A DNA stretch of 64,000 nt, from contig DAMDEV010000001.1 in assembly GCA_032089155.1 (NCBI GenBank), forward strand, positions 1 to 64,000, given 5' to 3'. This DNA comes from Faucicola sp032089155 (GTDB lineage Bacteria > Pseudomonadota > Gammaproteobacteria > Pseudomonadales > Moraxellaceae). A model generated the notes under the pieces. That model saw only the letters and a program-made list of their open reading frames with translations, was not told the DNA's origin and did no database searches. This document shows positions 44,501-53,858 of the stretch, piece by piece. The position numbers and the translations under genes are program-made. Within the stretch, counting starts at the first letter, position 1; each line of letters opens with the position of its first letter.

Positions 44501-46818
44501 AAGGTTTTGATGCCCAGTCTAGCGAAAAATTCTACGTACGCTTAGACAAAGGTCGTTCATTCGTGATGTATGGCGATATCAAAACCCATATCGACAACGA
44601 AGAAGGCTTATCATTAGGTCAATATGACCGTACCCTAACAGGTGCAAAAGCACACTACGAATCCGATAAAGCCAAAGTCACTGCCTTTGCTGCCCAAACG
44701 AGCTCAAGCCAACATGTCACAGAAACTCGTGGTCTGGGTATCTCAGGTCCCTATCCGACTGGCGTTAAAGATTTTGCGGACATCCTACTCAACAGTGAAA
44801 CCGTCGAAGTCCTTGTACGTGACCGCAACAATCCAGGGACCATTATCTCTCGTCAAGCGCTCAATCGTTATAGTGACTACGATTTTGATAGTGTTAGCCG
44901 TGCTATTTATCTACGCGCACCGATTGCTAGCACGGATATTGATGGCAACCCCATTTATTTGCGCGTGACCGTTGAAGCGGATGATGTTGGTGAAGACTAT
45001 ACCATTGTCGGTACCGCTGGTAACTATCAGATCAATAAACGAGTGAATATTGGCGCAAGTTATGCCCAAAGTGACGACCCTACCAATAACGAAAAACTCT
45101 CAGGGGTGAATAGCGTTGTTAAATTTAACGATAAATTAAAACTTATCGCCGAGGTTGCCCATTATGATTCGGATAAAATCAATGACTCACTTGCATCAGC
45201 CATTAATGTTCAAAGCTTAAATTCAGAGACATCCGGTGATGCGGCGCGCGTTGAATTGACTTATAAAGACAAAGCGCGTGATGCTAAATTGTATTACAAC
45301 CAAGCCGATGAAGGCTTTACGCCTGCAACTTCACCTATTACTGCTGGGCGCACTGAGGCTGGCTTGACGGTCAATAGCCGTATTAATGATAAAACCTTGC
45401 TAAAAGCTGAAGCGATACAAACCAAAGACCACACCAATGACAGCCAACGTCAAGGTGCGACGGTTAGTATTGAGCGTAAACTTACCGATATCTTAACGGG
45501 TGAATTGGGCGTACGTTACTACGAAAAAGATGCCAAAGCGGCTTCCACCAATTATCAAGAAGTGGTCAATACAGATGCATTTAATCAATCCGTTCGTCCA
45601 AGTGTTACCAATAATGACAGCAATTATCAAGGTACGACGCTTCGTGGTAAATTGACTGCGGATTTACCAACATTGAATAAATCAAAAGTGTTTGTCGAGT
45701 ACGAGCAGGACATTGATGATGCTAGCCGTAATGCGTGGAGTGTTGGTGGTGAAACGAGCTTATGGAATAAAGGTCGCCTATATGCGCGTCACGAATTGGC
45801 TTCAACCTTAACCGGTGATTATGGTCTAGATAGTACAGATGAACACCAATCAACCATCATCGGGGTAGATGCCAACTACATGAAAGACGGTCAAGTCTTT
45901 AGTGAATACCGTGTCAAAGATGGCATATCATCACGCGAATCCGAAGCGGCAATTGGCTTACGCAATAAATGGAAAGTGCAAGATGGCGTCTACTTCAATA
46001 CATCATTTGAACACCTTGAATCTATGCAAGGTGAGAGCGATAACACAGCAACAGCAGCAACGGTAGGTATTGACTACTTAGCCAGTGACAAATATAAAAT
46101 GAGTGGGCGTGTTGAAAAACGTTGGGGCGTACAAACCGATACCTTGTTGACTAGTTTTGGTTATGCCAACAAAATCAATGATGACATTACTTTGCTAGCC
46201 AAAAATATCTATTCGCTGCAACAAGATAATGAGCAAAATAAAGATCGCACCATTGATCGGTTCCAGTTGGGTGTGGCTTATCGTGACTACGATAACAACA
46301 TTAGCGACCATCTAGCAAAAATTGAATACCGCTATGACAATAACGGTCTAGATGCAGATAGCCCTTACAAAAAAGAAACCTATATTGCTTCTTTACATAG
46401 CAACTATCATCCTGTACGCCGCTTGACCTTATCGGGTCATTACGCGGGTAAATACAATGAATTGACGATGGATGGCATCACCAGTGATAGCACCTCTCAA
46501 GTGTTATCCGCTCGCGCTATGTATGACATCAACGAACGTTGGGATGCGGGTATCCAAGCGGGTACCATGTGGAGCGATAATGACTCACGTAATTATTTAA
46601 TCGGCGCCGAGGTGGGTTATACACCCATGGCGAATCTGTGGGTTTCTGCAGGTTACAACTTCAAAGGCTATCATGACGATGATATCGCCAGTGGCAGCGA
46701 CAACCAACAAGGCGCTTATGTTCGATTACGTTATAAATTCGACGAAGATTTATTTAACAAAAAACGCCCTACCGTCAATAGCCGTATGATGGCAGATGAT
46801 GAGGTTGCTAAAAAATGA
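41539..46818 (+). CDS. Large outer-membrane protein with DUF11, SdrD-B-like and beta-barrel domains
   Basis: The 1759-aa product starts best at ATG 41539 (a TTG 7 codons earlier is less likely). A signal peptide ends near ALAA (about residue 36). Domains follow in order: a beta-sandwich with a calcium-type loop (DANNNGIIDSNE, about 135-146), a DUF11 domain (ANVKSAEIGDFVDYTINVKN, about 330-450), an SdrD-B-like unit (GKVYADLNRDGIQQKAQNEL, about 470-560) and a linker. From about residue 920 alternating strands (YYPVYGDASAKGFD, VRLDKGRSFVMYGDIK) run to a C-terminus of amphipathic strands (YVRLRYKFDEDL), as in outer-membrane barrels. It may anchor or export the DUF11 proteins. The downstream gene overlaps its stop (ATGA). 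Confidence 0.75.
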   Translation: MTNHRHDSTRYHSLGKLGLLASSILLIQMNPALAANGRNIIQIDNTADANYVVDSHEGIVNTIKSNTTRVQAFSLPKYDITLTQPLTITIKPGNEVQWQNTLENTGTFDANVAVSFNTPNTLSNFQVYIDANNNGIIDSNETELQPTISIAAGEQIHLIVKALTSTELKDGDTVDVPITAVVQEDNTVQASATDSLVAIVPSIVYKDPTYQNNLSQTSARQPVYIEVGLAYCNADPTQVDNVWLNVTSSKTGDTIRLKAVETGVNTGKYRISAPTELNANAITDAIIQTLDGDTLTAQADKCESADGSTTGVISDKILTSINVINTQTALSISKEANVKSAEIGDFVDYTINVKNVGKTDAAEVVVKDDLPLGFTYVKNSVRVDGQKYTQDFAQSGKYMTLGLNSLKANETKKVTYRVALGSNAASGTGTNIAFAEGKDSLTGSIVQSPLGEAHIDVTAGVLNTDGIIIGKVYADLNRDGIQQKAQNELGVAGVRLYLEDGTFVVTDSEGKYSVYGMKAKTHVIKLDRTTLPRGVELIEQSNRNAGDPGSRFVDLKFGELHRADFAITDGIDSNDNQGHAALISDLQKRAKQIAIKNDALEQAIKTDLVLEPTYAVDNDTNIEASGCKNPNIADGQINCESVITDKTAPVKKTGQLEVHTLAPVKAPEIEKALSTADDKRIEGVTADADFLNLTNNQRVDSTKIRVQIKAPKGASTQLLVNNHPVDASLMGKEVAWDKEGISGFDYFAVSLQRGNNTLSIRATDSTGKVVSSKSINVYAPNQIADITTVNQSNTVEADGISEYQVVIRLNDTDHGQYAAPATVSLDTDIGTIVSNQPAHAKDQAGIQMMAEGGELLVSVRAPTNPGKGNLVVKAGNLQKIIPIQFVPQLRPMIAAGIVEGAISFNNLGSTIESVSNNDGFEEELRSLSGNDSDKTSTHGRAAFFLKGKVRGNMLLTMAYDSDKDKKDRLFRDIDPDQYYPVYGDASAKGFDAQSSEKFYVRLDKGRSFVMYGDIKTHIDNEEGLSLGQYDRTLTGAKAHYESDKAKVTAFAAQTSSSQHVTETRGLGISGPYPTGVKDFADILLNSETVEVLVRDRNNPGTIISRQALNRYSDYDFDSVSRAIYLRAPIASTDIDGNPIYLRVTVEADDVGEDYTIVGTAGNYQINKRVNIGASYAQSDDPTNNEKLSGVNSVVKFNDKLKLIAEVAHYDSDKINDSLASAINVQSLNSETSGDAARVELTYKDKARDAKLYYNQADEGFTPATSPITAGRTEAGLTVNSRINDKTLLKAEAIQTKDHTNDSQRQGATVSIERKLTDILTGELGVRYYEKDAKAASTNYQEVVNTDAFNQSVRPSVTNNDSNYQGTTLRGKLTADLPTLNKSKVFVEYEQDIDDASRNAWSVGGETSLWNKGRLYARHELASTLTGDYGLDSTDEHQSTIIGVDANYMKDGQVFSEYRVKDGISSRESEAAIGLRNKWKVQDGVYFNTSFEHLESMQGESDNTATAATVGIDYLASDKYKMSGRVEKRWGVQTDTLLTSFGYANKINDDITLLAKNIYSLQQDNEQNKDRTIDRFQLGVAYRDYDNNISDHLAKIEYRYDNNGLDADSPYKKETYIASLHSNYHPVRRLTLSGHYAGKYNELTMDGITSDSTSQVLSARAMYDINERWDAGIQAGTMWSDNDSRNYLIGAEVGYTPMANLWVSAGYNFKGYHDDDIASGSDNQQGAYVRLRYKFDEDLFNKKRPTVNSRMMADDEVAKK

Positions 46819-47702
46819 AATTGAACCCAATTCAGGCCTGTAGTTCGGCTGCGTCTTTATTCGCCCATCCATCGTTATCCATTTGCTCTGTCGCTATCAT
46901 GATAGGTATCATGGCAAGTTCTGCTCATGCTGAACTAGCCAGTCAAGCAGTGCCTACCCAATATAAACCAGGGGCTTATTGTTCAAGTGATACAAAAGCC
47001 GTTGTACCTGTTATAGCTAAAGGCACCCAAAATAAAGCTTTTGTCGCAGATGTTTTTTGTATTCGTGAGCAGCTACAGCCTTATCAAGCTGAGCACCAAC
47101 CAATCAATACTCGCTTTCAAGCTTATAAAGCTGATGCATGGCTAAGCTATGTGGCACATGAAAGAAATGAAGCCAGCCTCACCAAAGCAAGTCGTTATGC
47201 GCTGGCTGAAGCGTTAAGTATTGTTAAGGCGTTAAAAACCAACCAAGTTGACAAACTGCCTTTGACAGCAGACATTCCGCCTACATCAGGTTTACAGCGT
47301 CCCGATCTTTGGGCAAGTCTGTTGACCATTAAACAAACACCTGCATTCACCCCGCTCGTCAAAACGGTAGCCGACAGTGAAGTCAAACTCATTTGGGCAG
47401 AAGCAGAATTTTGTGAGTTTGGTTGGCGCCATTCTCGCGAGCACTATAACACTGTTGACCGCTGGGTCGCTACGGCTGAATTAACCGCCTTAAATACATC
47501 GGGCGTGGATAAACAAAGCTTTAATGCGTTAAAAACCCAGTATTTGGCGCGCTTAAAGCCGCTTGCTGCGACTAAAAATAGTAAAGAAAGTTGCCGTGGC
47601 GCTGTGTTACCTTATATCGAGCCAGCCAAAGTTGGCATAGCTGAGCCCAGCCCGCAAACTTTGACACTGCCTGTTGTTGTACCTGTTGCATCCCCTCATT
47701 GA
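46815..47702 (+). CDS. Exported partner protein of the large outer-membrane protein
   Basis: The 295-aa product has a long signal region ending ASSAHAELAS (about residue 40). The mature part is mostly helical and Ala/Leu-rich (RYALAEALSIVKALK, then LIWAEAEFCEFGWRHSREHY), unlike the beta-rich proteins before it. No family is recognised. ATGA overlap with the barrel gene shows coupled translation and suggests a periplasmic assembly partner. A terminator follows. Confidence 0.6.
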   Translation: MKLNPIQACSSAASLFAHPSLSICSVAIMIGIMASSAHAELASQAVPTQYKPGAYCSSDTKAVVPVIAKGTQNKAFVADVFCIREQLQPYQAEHQPINTRFQAYKADAWLSYVAHERNEASLTKASRYALAEALSIVKALKTNQVDKLPLTADIPPTSGLQRPDLWASLLTIKQTPAFTPLVKTVADSEVKLIWAEAEFCEFGWRHSREHYNTVDRWVATAELTALNTSGVDKQSFNALKTQYLARLKPLAATKNSKESCRGAVLPYIEPAKVGIAEPSPQTLTLPVVVPVASPH

Positions 47703-47755
47703 ACTCAACATTGCGTCCAAACCTGCCATTGTAGGATAAAGTGCCCAACACAAAG

Positions 47756-47783
47756 CGGACAACGATGATACGTTGTCCGTTTT
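47756..47783 (+). terminator. Terminator of the surface-protein cluster
   Basis: CGGACAACG and CGTTGTCCG form a 9-bp stem around ATGATA, followed by TTTT. Confidence 0.85.
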
Positions 47784-47882
47784 ACATTTGCCCTAGCGTC
47801 GGTTTTTGTATTTTTAGGCCTAGTTCGCTTATTGATTATGGATTGCTGCATCTACCAGTATCAATGAGTGTTTGACTTGTGA

Positions 47883-48569
47883 CTAGCCCGCGCTTGATTT
47901 ATGCTTTATTAATCTATTTATTTTGTTTAATAAATACATTATAGCAGCAGGTAACACAAACAGAATCAATAACCATTGATCACCTTTGCGACGCCTGGCC
48001 GCGATGGCTTGAACGCCTTTATCATAATCAGCAATGCTATAAAGCGCTTGGTCGGCCACCCTCATCTCATAGACGATAAACCCATACGGGTAGTCCTCAT
48101 CATAGTGAATGCTGGCCGTATGTCCGGCCAACGGGTAGGCTTTTGGGCAACTTGAATGATAACCGTCGGTTTCCAAACAGCGAAAGCGCTTGCCATTTAA
48201 TACCAAAAACTCATCACGGCTGCTGCCCGATTTGCTCTGGGCAAATACCAATTCGGTGGGTTGTTTGGGGACTGTAGCGGTGATGGTTTGCCAGTCTTTT
48301 TGTTCAAGTGGCGTGTCAGTGATGGAGAAAAAATGGGCAATAGCGATGGCCATCAAGGCAATAACGGCATGGCTGGTGAAAAACTCCCTTAAGCTTGGCA
48401 GGTCTTTGGGCGATTTTGCAGCATAGCCAACCACCATAGAAAATGTGATTACGGCAATGATACCAACGGCCAATAAGTAATTGGGCGCAACATAGAAAGC
48501 GATGATGACGGCTGCGACATTATAAAGCTTGGCAATCGTGACCAGTATTGAGTATAAGTTATTGGACAT
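47883..48569 (-). CDS. Membrane protein, unknown function
   Basis: From ATG 48569 (a TTG at 48608 is an alternative) the product is 228 aa. Three helices lie near the N-terminus (VTIAKLYNVAAVIIAFYVA, LLAVGIIAVITFSMVVGYA, AVIALMAIAIAHFF), and one near the C-terminus (WLLILFVLPAAIMYLL). Between them is a globular, presumably exported section with two cysteines (RFRCLETDGYHSSCPKA) that could pair. No family is recognised. The gene is convergent with the surface cluster and divergent from metH. Confidence 0.55.
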   Translation of the reverse strand: MSNNLYSILVTIAKLYNVAAVIIAFYVAPNYLLAVGIIAVITFSMVVGYAAKSPKDLPSLREFFTSHAVIALMAIAIAHFFSITDTPLEQKDWQTITATVPKQPTELVFAQSKSGSSRDEFLVLNGKRFRCLETDGYHSSCPKAYPLAGHTASIHYDEDYPYGFIVYEMRVADQALYSIADYDKGVQAIAARRRKGDQWLLILFVLPAAIMYLLNKINRLIKHKSSAG

Positions 48570-48753
48570 ATCACTAACTAAATTTGGGTTTGCTTTATCC
48601 TTCCACAATAGGCCGTCCGGCTCAAGTTAAATTTTTTGTAAACTTTCACTTCAACCGCTTATTCCACAAATCTAACGATTGAGCGGCGACAAAATGTTAT
48701 AATCGACTTATTAACAGATACCTATGACAATTTGAATCAGGACAAGCCTTTCG

Positions 48754-51700
48754 ATGAGCATTAGCACCAGTAACGCACCTACCAGTCACAAACCGCACGA
48801 CCCAGCCAATTTTCAACTCACACCCCCTGCCAATTTTCCGTTCAAAGCCATACAAGCGACCAATAAAGTCCGTTTAGCTGACCTGTTAAAGCAGCGGATT
48901 TTGTTCCTTGACGGCGCGATGGGGACAGAAATCCAAAACTATAAACTTATCGAGGCAGACTACCGTGGTGAGCGATTTGCAGGCTTTGGACGTGATGTCA
49001 AAGGCAACAATGATTTATTGGTACTGACCCAGCCGCATATTATCCGTGATATTCACCGCTCCTATCTTGAGGCAGGCGCAGATATCATTGAAACCAACAG
49101 TTTTAATGGCACGCAAATTTCGATGGCAGACTACGGCATGGAAAATCTCGCTTATGAGATTAACAAATCTGCCGCTGCCCTTGCCCGCCAAGTGTGTGAT
49201 GAAGTCACTGCGACAAACCCAGACAAACCTCGGTTTGTCGCAGGCGTGATTGGTCCCACCTCTCGCACTTGCTCGATTTCACCCGATGTCAATGACCCCG
49301 CCTTTCGCAACGTCACCTTTGATGAACTGGTTGATAACTATACCGAGGCGACTTACGCTTTGATTGAAGGCGGTGCGGACATCATCTTGATAGAAACCGT
49401 GTTTGATACCCTAAACGCCAAAGCAGCGATTTTTGCGGTGACGGGCGTGTTCGAGACCATTGGGTTTGAATTGCCGATTATGATTTCGGGCACCATTACC
49501 GATGCGTCGGGACGTACGCTGTCGGGACAAACTGCCGAAGCGTTTTATAACTCAATCCGCCACGCCAAGCCGATTTCGATTGGGTTTAACTGTGCGCTGG
49601 GCGCAGATGCGTTAAAACCGCATATCAAAACCTTGTCGGATGTGTGCGAAACTTTTGTGTCCGCTCACCCCAATGCAGGCTTGCCCAACGAGTTTGGCGA
49701 ATATGACGAAACCCCTGAACAAACTGCTACCATGGTTGCCGACTATGCCAAATCTGGCTTGGTCAATATCGTGGGCGGCTGCTGTGGTACCACCCCTAAA
49801 CATATCGCCAAAATTGTCGAGATGACGTCACCCTTTGCCCCACGCCAACTGCCAGATTACAAGCCAGCTTGCCGATTGTCGGGACTCGAAGCATTCAACA
49901 TCACCCGTGACAGCCTGTTTGTCAATGTCGGTGAACGTACCAATGTCACAGGTTCAAAGAAGTTTTTGCGTCTCATCAAAAACGAAGAATACACCGAAGC
50001 GTTGGACGTGGCTCGTGACCAAGTCGAAGGCGGCGCCCAAGTCGTTGATATCAACATGGATGAAGCCATGCTAGATAGCAAGGCGGCGATGATTCACTTT
50101 GTCAATTTGGTTGCCAGTGAGCCAGATATCAGCCGTTTACCGCTGATGATTGATTCGTCAAAATGGGACATCATCGAAGCGGGTCTTAAGTGCACGCAAG
50201 GCAAATCTGTGGTCAATTCGATATCGTTAAAAGAAGGCAAGACAGAGTTTGTGCAAAAAGCCAAGCTATGTCAGCGCTATGGGGCGGCGATTATCGTCAT
50301 GGCGTTTGATGAAGACGGACAGGCAGACAGCTTTGAGCGTAAAATCCAAATCTGCAAACGCTCATACGATATTTTGGTTGATGAAATCGGTTTTCCGAGT
50401 GAAGATATCATCTTTGACCCCAATATTTTTGCTGTCGCCACGGGGATTGAAGAGCATAACAACTACGGCTTAGACTTTATCAATGCCACCCGATGGATTA
50501 CCGACAATTTGCCCAACGCCATGGTCTCAGGCGGTGTGTCGAATGTGTCGTTCTCATTTCGTGGCAATCCCATTCGTGAAGCCATTCACGCCGTGTTCTT
50601 ATACCATGCTATCAAAAACGGCATGACCATGGGCATTGTCAACCCCGCCATGCTAGAGCTGTATGACGATATCGAGCCAGACGCTAGAAACGCCATTGAA
50701 GACGTGATTTTGAACCGCAACCAAGGCGAGTCAGGTCAAGACGCCACCGACCATTTGATGCAAGTGGCAGAAAACTATTTAAGCGGTAAGAAAAAAGACA
50801 GCACTGTCGATTTGTCATGGCGTGAATTGCCCGTCGAAAAACGCATTGAACACGCGCTAGTCAAAGGGGTAACCACCTATATCAATGAAGACACCGAAGA
50901 AGCACGGCTAAAATTTCCCCGTCCCTTAGACGTCATCGAAGGACCTTTGATGGATGGTATGAATGTGGTCGGTGACTTGTTTGGGGCAGGTAAAATGTTC
51001 TTACCGCAAGTGGTAAAATCCGCCCGTGTGATGAAGCAAGCGGTGGCATGGCTTAATCCGTATATCGAAAAAGAAAAAATTGCAGGCGAAACCAAAGGCA
51101 AAGTGCTCATGGCAACGGTGAAAGGCGACGTGCATGACATCGGCAAAAACATCGTCGGCGTGGTGCTCGGCTGTAATGGCTATGACATCATTGACTTGGG
51201 TGTGATGGTGCCTTGTGAAAAAATCCTACAAGTCGCCAAAGATGAAAACGTCGATATCATCGGCTTGTCAGGCTTGATTACCCCAAGCCTTGATGAAATG
51301 GTGTATGTCGCCAAACAAATGCAGGAGCAAGGCTTTAATCTGCCCCTACTGATTGGGGGTGCGACGACTTCAAAAGCCCATACCGCGGTAAAAATCGAGC
51401 CCAACTATCAAAACGATGCGGTTGTCTATGTCGCCGATGCCAGCCGCGCAGTGGGCGTAGCGACGACCTTACTATCTAAAGAAAAACGCGGCGATTTTAT
51501 CAGTGAGCTGCGTCAAGAGTATGGCGAAGTCCGTGAACGTCTTGCCAATCGCCAACCCAAAGCGGCGAAGCTGTCATATGCGGAATCGATTGAACAAGGT
51601 TTCCAATACGACTGGGCGAACTACACGCCGCCTAAGCCCAACCAATTAGGACAAGTCATTTTGGACGATTATCCGTTACAAAATTTATTGCCTTATATCG

Positions 51701-52521
51701 ACTGGACGCCTTTCTTTATCTCTTGGGGATTGGTCGGCAAATATCCCAAAATCTTTGATGATAACATCGTCGGGGAGGAAGCCAAAGACTTATTTGCCAA
51801 TGCCCAAGCTATGATTGACAAATTAATCAAGGAAAAATTGGTCATAGCTAAAGCGGTGTTTAAACTAAGCCCTGCCCAACGCCCAAGCTCAGACACGGTG
51901 CAGGTACTCGATGAGCAAGGCAATGTCGTGCATACCTTTGAGCATTTACGCCAGCAGTCTGATAAAGCCAGTGGTAAACCTAATTACAGCCTAGCGGATT
52001 TTATCAGTCCTGAAAAAACCGATTATCTCGGTGGTTTTACCGTGTCATTGTTTGGCGCAGAAGCACTTGCTAATGACTATAAAGCCAAAGGCGATGATTA
52101 TAGCGCCATCATGGCACAGGCGCTTTGCGACCGCTTTGCTGAAGCATTTGCTGAGCATTTGCATGAGTTGATTCGTAAACAGTATTGGGGCTACCAATCC
52201 GATGAAAATCTCACCAATGAAGAGCTGATTAAAGAAAAATACGTCGGTATCCGCCCTGCGCCGGGTTATCCTGCCTGCCCTGACCATACCGAAAAAGGCA
52301 AGCTGTTTGACTGGCTGGATACCACCAACGCCATCGGCACGTATTTGACAGAAAGCTATGCGATGTACCCTGCGTCTAGTGTGAGTGGATTTTACTACTC
52401 GCACCCAGAGAGTGAGTATTTTAATGTCGGTAAAATCAGTCAAGACCAGCTTGAAGATTATGCAGCGCGTAAAGGCTGGGATAAAGCTACAGCAGAAAAG
52501 TGGCTAAATCCGAATTTGTAA
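48754..52521 (+). CDS. metH: Cobalamin-dependent methionine synthase
   Basis: The 1255-aa cytosolic enzyme transfers methyl from methyltetrahydrofolate to homocysteine. Domains in order: homocysteine-binding (about 40-370, LDGAMGTEIQ, with zinc cysteines Cys280 in GFNCALG and Cys342-343 in GGCCGTT), pterin-binding (about 390-650, VGERTNVTGSKKF), cap and B12-binding (about 690-930, with DVHDIG and the cobalt ligand His794), and the AdoMet reactivation domain (about 960-1250, RPAPGYPACPDHTEK). Length is normal for MetH. A 35-residue N-terminal extension is present. I see no cobalamin riboswitch in the 145 bp upstream. A terminator follows. Confidence 0.97.
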   Translation: MSISTSNAPTSHKPHDPANFQLTPPANFPFKAIQATNKVRLADLLKQRILFLDGAMGTEIQNYKLIEADYRGERFAGFGRDVKGNNDLLVLTQPHIIRDIHRSYLEAGADIIETNSFNGTQISMADYGMENLAYEINKSAAALARQVCDEVTATNPDKPRFVAGVIGPTSRTCSISPDVNDPAFRNVTFDELVDNYTEATYALIEGGADIILIETVFDTLNAKAAIFAVTGVFETIGFELPIMISGTITDASGRTLSGQTAEAFYNSIRHAKPISIGFNCALGADALKPHIKTLSDVCETFVSAHPNAGLPNEFGEYDETPEQTATMVADYAKSGLVNIVGGCCGTTPKHIAKIVEMTSPFAPRQLPDYKPACRLSGLEAFNITRDSLFVNVGERTNVTGSKKFLRLIKNEEYTEALDVARDQVEGGAQVVDINMDEAMLDSKAAMIHFVNLVASEPDISRLPLMIDSSKWDIIEAGLKCTQGKSVVNSISLKEGKTEFVQKAKLCQRYGAAIIVMAFDEDGQADSFERKIQICKRSYDILVDEIGFPSEDIIFDPNIFAVATGIEEHNNYGLDFINATRWITDNLPNAMVSGGVSNVSFSFRGNPIREAIHAVFLYHAIKNGMTMGIVNPAMLELYDDIEPDARNAIEDVILNRNQGESGQDATDHLMQVAENYLSGKKKDSTVDLSWRELPVEKRIEHALVKGVTTYINEDTEEARLKFPRPLDVIEGPLMDGMNVVGDLFGAGKMFLPQVVKSARVMKQAVAWLNPYIEKEKIAGETKGKVLMATVKGDVHDIGKNIVGVVLGCNGYDIIDLGVMVPCEKILQVAKDENVDIIGLSGLITPSLDEMVYVAKQMQEQGFNLPLLIGGATTSKAHTAVKIEPNYQNDAVVYVADASRAVGVATTLLSKEKRGDFISELRQEYGEVRERLANRQPKAAKLSYAESIEQGFQYDWANYTPPKPNQLGQVILDDYPLQNLLPYIDWTPFFISWGLVGKYPKIFDDNIVGEEAKDLFANAQAMIDKLIKEKLVIAKAVFKLSPAQRPSSDTVQVLDEQGNVVHTFEHLRQQSDKASGKPNYSLADFISPEKTDYLGGFTVSLFGAEALANDYKAKGDDYSAIMAQALCDRFAEAFAEHLHELIRKQYWGYQSDENLTNEELIKEKYVGIRPAPGYPACPDHTEKGKLFDWLDTTNAIGTYLTESYAMYPASSVSGFYYSHPESEYFNVGKISQDQLEDYAARKGWDKATAEKWLNPNL

Positions 52522-52542
52522 TTTAAAGTTAAAGCTAAAAAA

Positions 52543-52568
52543 ACGACAATGTAGAGTTGTCGTTTTTT
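52543..52568. terminator. Bidirectional terminator between metH and the small exported gene
   Basis: ACGACAA and TTGTCGT form a 7-bp stem around TGTAGAG, with A and T runs on either side. It stops metH and the convergent gene. Confidence 0.8.
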
Positions 52569-52579
52569 ATCACTGAGTA

Positions 52580-52981
52580 TTAATTAGAACAAATATCTAA
52601 TCTATTGTCTTTGGTTTTATAACACCATAGCGGATCTTTGGCTTTGTCCATTTGTTGATTCGATAAAATACGTAGCGTTTTACTGTTCCGTGAGTATTCA
52701 ACTACCTCTTTGGTTTTACTATCAGTTTCATAGTAGACAGTCGGATAATCTTCCGACATGGTACTGGTTTCAAAGCGATAGGAATTTTGACCGATTTGTA
52801 AAATGGTATACATACCTCCTGCACCACCACCCGTTTTTATAACGCAGCTTTGCTTAGCTTTTAATTGATTGTTTTTAAAAATATAACAAGTCCCAGTTTG
52901 GTCAGGATTTTCATGGGCAAAACTTGCTGATGATAGCAAGGTTAGTGCAGTCAGCGACAACAATTTTAATAACCTGTTCAT
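52580..52981 (-). CDS. Small exported protein, CYIFKN type, unknown function
   Basis: The 133-aa product has a signal peptide (LLSLTALTLLSSASFA, cut at about residue 22). The mature start GTCYIFKNNQLKAKQSC and the end WCYKTKDNRLDICSN carry four cysteines in the same arrangement as the 172-aa protein at 2824-3342, so the two are paralogues. Between is a short beta-rich section (YTILQIGQNSYRFET). This copy sits in stable chromosomal sequence beside metH. Function is unknown. Confidence 0.75.
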   Translation of the reverse strand: MNRLLKLLSLTALTLLSSASFAHENPDQTGTCYIFKNNQLKAKQSCVIKTGGGAGGMYTILQIGQNSYRFETSTMSEDYPTVYYETDSKTKEVVEYSRNSKTLRILSNQQMDKAKDPLWCYKTKDNRLDICSN

Positions 52982-53015
52982 AAAATTTTCTTTTTAAAGC
53001 TCAGAAATAATTCAA

Positions 53016-53798
53016 TTATTGCTCAATCGCATAATCAATGGTGACAACGAGCCGCACCAATTTATCCACACCATCTTTATCATACGTCCCACCATAATCC
53101 GAATCATCGGTATCAAGGTTATGTGCATCCAAAATATTAAATGACCCTTGCGATGCTGAGCGCATCACCCCGACTTTGGCATGACCGGTTTTGGCAAACT
53201 CTTCGGCGCGTTTGTTGGCATCATCGGTGGCTTTGGCAATCAAATCGTGCTTGATTTTCTCAAGGTCATTGAGCAGATATTGCGGTTTTTCAAACGTCAC
53301 TGATTCATGGCTGATACGATAATTTTGCACTTGAGCGAGCATATTGGTGATTTTATTGAGTTCTTGACTGCTAATTGACAGCGTTTGGGTGGCTTTATAG
53401 CCATTTTGGCGGGTGCGAGTTTGTCCCTGCTCATCCACATAATCTTCATTATACGGCTCAACGCTTATGGGCGTGACATTTTGACTAGATACGCTAAAGC
53501 CTTTACTTGCCACAAACTGCTGCAGCGCTTTAAAGTCATTTTTACCATTGGCGAGCGCACCTGCATAGTCCTGTCCCCAAGCACTAACGCCCATTTGGAT
53601 TTGGGCAAGATTGGCTTTGTAAGGGGCTTCTGCCAAACCTTTGACAGTGATTGTGCCAGACTGTTTTAGATTCTTAAACTGCGTGCCGAGTACAAATGCC
53701 GCAGCGATGAGACCGAGTGCCAAGATAATACCAAAGATAATGAGCGGTAACGAGTTTTTATTATCGGTTTGTAGCGGTGGCGTAGGTAAGTTATTCAT
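53016..53798 (-). CDS. SIMPL (DUF541) domain protein
   Basis: The 260-aa product has one N-terminal membrane helix (LPLIIFGIILALGLIAAAFVLG, about 18-39) and then the SIMPL fold: SGTITVKGLAEAPYKANLAQI, a helix FKALQQFVASKGF, and the C-terminal strand LVRLVVTIDYAI. Family members such as YggE lower oxidative stress in an unclear way. It is anchored with the domain in the periplasm. It is read in the same direction as the next genes but 60 bp apart. Confidence 0.85.
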   Translation of the reverse strand: MNNLPTPPLQTDNKNSLPLIIFGIILALGLIAAAFVLGTQFKNLKQSGTITVKGLAEAPYKANLAQIQMGVSAWGQDYAGALANGKNDFKALQQFVASKGFSVSSQNVTPISVEPYNEDYVDEQGQTRTRQNGYKATQTLSISSQELNKITNMLAQVQNYRISHESVTFEKPQYLLNDLEKIKHDLIAKATDDANKRAEEFAKTGHAKVGVMRSASQGSFNILDAHNLDTDDSDYGGTYDKDGVDKLVRLVVTIDYAIEQ

Positions 53799-53858
53799 AT
53801 CTCGTAGACCCTATATTTATTTAATATCCCATAGAGTATAGCAAACAAATATTGAATA

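Noticed and set aside
48610..48753. A cobalamin riboswitch before metH
   Set aside because: Only about 145 bp are available and no B12-box-like conserved segment or large fold is visible.
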